Source: CAYTOJ01 sp964439415
Lineage (GTDB): Bacteria > Pseudomonadota > Alphaproteobacteria > Rickettsiales > CAZAGG01
Reading direction: 5' to 3'
Assembly (NCBI GenBank): GCA_964439415.1
Contig: CAYTOJ010000040.1
Location: 1 to 15,115 of the forward strand
Length of the DNA: 15,115 bases
The notes under the pieces: model-generated
What the model saw: only the letters and a program-made list of their open reading frames with translations
Database searches by the model: none
What the model was told of the DNA's origin: nothing
Shown: in pieces, positions 13,657 through 15,115 of the stretch
How positions within the stretch are numbered: position 1 is the stretch's first letter
How the letters are laid out: every line of letters begins with the position of its first letter
Translations under genes and position numbers: made by a program

Positions 13657-14451
13657 CTACTCTACCTTCAGTTCGCACCATATGGGCGCGTGGTCGGAAG
13701 TTTTGTCAGCAGCTCTTGCTTCCTGATCCACCTCCGCCTTTACCACGGCATCGCTGGCGGTGGGGGATAGTAATAAATGATCTATCCGCATTCCCTTGTT
13801 GTGCTGGAATGAACCCGCCCGGTAATCCCACCAGGTGAACTGGTGACTGTTTGGGTGCATCGCCCGGTATGCATCAGTGTAGCCTGAGTTTAAGATTGCC
13901 CGCAGCATCCGCCGTTCATCCATATGAAAGCAGATGGCTCCTTCCATACTTATGGGGTCATAAACATCCGGGTTCTCAGGTGCAATGTTATAATCACCGC
14001 CGATTACTAAATACTCGCCCTTCTTCAGAAGATGCTGCATATGGCTCTTTAAGGCACTCAGGAAGCCCAGTTTGTAGGCGAATTTATCGCTGCCCGCCTC
14101 AAAGCCATTGGGCACATAAACACTGGCAACCCTCACCGCCGCGTTTTTTGTACATACAAAACCTTCTATATACCGCGCCTGTTCATCACCAAATTCAGGC
14201 AATCCTTTTGCAATAATATCCAGTGGATATTTTGATAAAATGGCAACGCCATTATAACTTTTCTGGCCATGCAAGGCCAGATTATAGCCTAAGTCTTCAA
14301 TTTCCAGTCTGGGAAATTGCTCGTCCTGAACTTTGATTTCCTGTAGCAGGGCAACATCCGGCGCGGCCTGTTTCAACCAGTCCAAAACATTAGGCAATCT
14401 GGCGCGGATTGAATTTACGTTCCAGCTTGCTATTTTCAATGTCTGTGCCAT
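13657..14451 (-). CDS. xth: Exodeoxyribonuclease III
   Basis: AP endonuclease / 3'-5' exonuclease of the EEP (endonuclease-exonuclease-phosphatase) fold, acting in base-excision repair. The 264-aa product shows all family motifs: ASWNVNSIRARL (8-19), LLQEIK with metal-binding Glu38, YNGVAILSK (66-74), VASVYVPNG (108-116), GGDYNIAPENPDVYDP with catalytic Asp153 and Asn155, TWWDYRAGSFQHNKGMRIDHLL (206-227), and TSDHAPIW with catalytic Asp253-His254. Length is typical. Its start lies only 13 bp from the hemC start on the other strand, and an extended -10 box for it sits inside hemC codons 2-4. The leader has no Shine-Dalgarno site, so the mRNA may be nearly leaderless. Confidence 0.97.
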   Translation of the reverse strand: MAQTLKIASWNVNSIRARLPNVLDWLKQAAPDVALLQEIKVQDEQFPRLEIEDLGYNLALHGQKSYNGVAILSKYPLDIIAKGLPEFGDEQARYIEGFVCTKNAAVRVASVYVPNGFEAGSDKFAYKLGFLSALKSHMQHLLKKGEYLVIGGDYNIAPENPDVYDPISMEGAICFHMDERRMLRAILNSGYTDAYRAMHPNSHQFTWWDYRAGSFQHNKGMRIDHLLLSPTASDAVVKAEVDQEARAADKTSDHAPIWCELKVE

Positions 14452-14464
14452 TCATTTTAATTAG

Positions 14465-15115
14465 ATGATTATACCAAACAAACAAGAAATCATTATCGGC
14501 TCGCGGGCGAGTGCGCTGGCGGTGCGTCAGGCGGAAATGGCGGGGGCGGCCATATTACAGTTACAGCCGCAAACAGAACTGGTATATGACAAAATCGTCA
14601 CCAGCGGCGATAAAATCCTGGATAAACCACTCTGGAACAGCGGCGGCAAGGGGCTGTTCATTAAGGAGGTTGAGGATGCGTTGCTGGAAGGCCGCATTGA
14701 TCTGGCCGCGCATTCATATAAGGATATGCCGGTGCTAGCCCATGAACAGCTTATCATAGCCGCAGTGCTGCCGCGTGATAATCCGGCGGATTGCTTCATA
14801 TCCAAGCATTATAAAAGTATAAGTGAATTGCCGGGGGGTGCGAGAATCGGCACATCATCCCTGCGCCGTGCGGCACTGTTACAGGAAATCAGGCCGGATT
14901 TGCAGACAGCGGACTTGCGCGGAAATATCAATACACGATTACGCAAGCTTGACGAAGGTGAGTTTGATGGAATTATTCTAGCCTCAGCAGGTCTATTCCG
15001 CTTGAAATTAGACGAGTGTATCACCGAAATACTGGATACAACCAGCTTTATCCCCGCCCCGGCGCAAGGGGCGGTGGCACTGCAATGCCGGAAGAATGAT
15101 AATAAAACGCTGGAG
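14465..15115 (+). CDS. hemC: Porphobilinogen deaminase (hydroxymethylbilane synthase), 3' end outside window
   Basis: Joins four porphobilinogen molecules into hydroxymethylbilane in heme synthesis. The first 217 codons are present and the frame is open to the window edge. Motifs: IIIGSRASALAVRQAEMA (9-26), TSGDK (46-50), GGKGLFIKEVEDALLEGRID (60-79), AHSYKDMP with the catalytic Asp87, IGTSSLRRAALLQ (128-140), ADLRGNINTRLRKLDEG (149-165) and ILASAGLFRLKL (171-182). At 197-203 the usual PAxGQGA reads PAPAQGA, an Ala for Gly change. The cysteine that carries the dipyrromethane cofactor lies beyond the window. The ATG is preceded by TTTTAATTAG with no Shine-Dalgarno site. Only 13 bp separate it from xth, so its promoter must lie inside the xth coding region. 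Confidence 0.95.
   Translation, partial: MIIPNKQEIIIGSRASALAVRQAEMAGAAILQLQPQTELVYDKIVTSGDKILDKPLWNSGGKGLFIKEVEDALLEGRIDLAAHSYKDMPVLAHEQLIIAAVLPRDNPADCFISKHYKSISELPGGARIGTSSLRRAALLQEIRPDLQTADLRGNINTRLRKLDEGEFDGIILASAGLFRLKLDECITEILDTTSFIPAPAQGAVALQCRKNDNKTLE
14468..14476 (-). promoter_or_regulatory. Extended -10 promoter element for xth
   Basis: On the - strand this reads TGGTATAAT, a perfect TATAAT with the TG extension, ending 16 bases before the xth ATG. No good -35 is seen at the usual spacing, which extended -10 promoters tolerate. The start of transcription would fall about 10 bases before the ATG. Confidence 0.5.

Noticed and set aside
1..15115. tRNA, rRNA, integrase or transposase genes
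   Set aside because: None was recognised on either strand; the repeats found have no coding capacity and no adjacent transposase.

Overview
The window looks like chromosomal DNA of an alphaproteobacterium with Rickettsiales-like content. The evidence is a close relative of the Rickettsia 17 kDa surface antigen (lipoprotein with glycine zipper and a C-terminal CREYTQTVV motif), a ferrochelatase with a cysteine-rich tail, and housekeeping genes typical of the class. Base composition is mid-range by eye, higher than in classical Rickettsia, so a deeper or less reduced relative is more likely. The exact taxon is inference.

Layout. (1) 88-1681, + strand: ferrochelatase (hemH) and a membrane-anchored rhodanese/DUF2892 protein, closely spaced. 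(2) 1925-5597, + strand: pyrD, dapE (overlapping by one base) and a 468-aa helical protein of unknown function, probably one operon. (3) 5598-5944: repeat-rich gap with a three-hairpin composite element (copy 1). (4) 5945-9486, + strand: three tandem paralogous RTX (GGxGxD calcium-binding repeat) proteins that look like type I secretion substrates; no exporter gene is in the window. (5) 9586-11311, + strand: a 124-aa protein of unknown function and mnmE. (6) 11312-11433: two related hairpin repeats between convergent genes. (7) 11434-12342, - strand: a FieF-like cation diffusion facilitator. (8) 12343-12568: divergent gap with copy 2 of the composite element. (9) 12569-13066, + strand: the 17 kDa-antigen-like lipoprotein. 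(10) 13067-13656: gene-free gap with a terminator, small hairpins and a 177-bp nested inverted-repeat element. (11) 13657-14451, - strand: exonuclease III (xth). (12) 14465 to the end, + strand: hemC, cut off by the window edge and separated from xth by only 13 bp.

Functionally most of the window is housekeeping: heme synthesis (hemH, hemC), pyrimidine synthesis (pyrD), lysine/diaminopimelate and peptidoglycan supply (dapE), tRNA wobble modification (mnmE) and DNA repair (xth). The accessory material is the RTX cluster, the two unrecognised proteins and a family of modular palindromic intergenic repeats. That repeat family is the best candidate for something undescribed: two full copies of a hairpin A-B-C unit lie 6.7 kb apart with compensatory base changes in a stem, and extra copies of hairpin B lie after mnmE, one carrying a clean 30-nt insertion in its loop.
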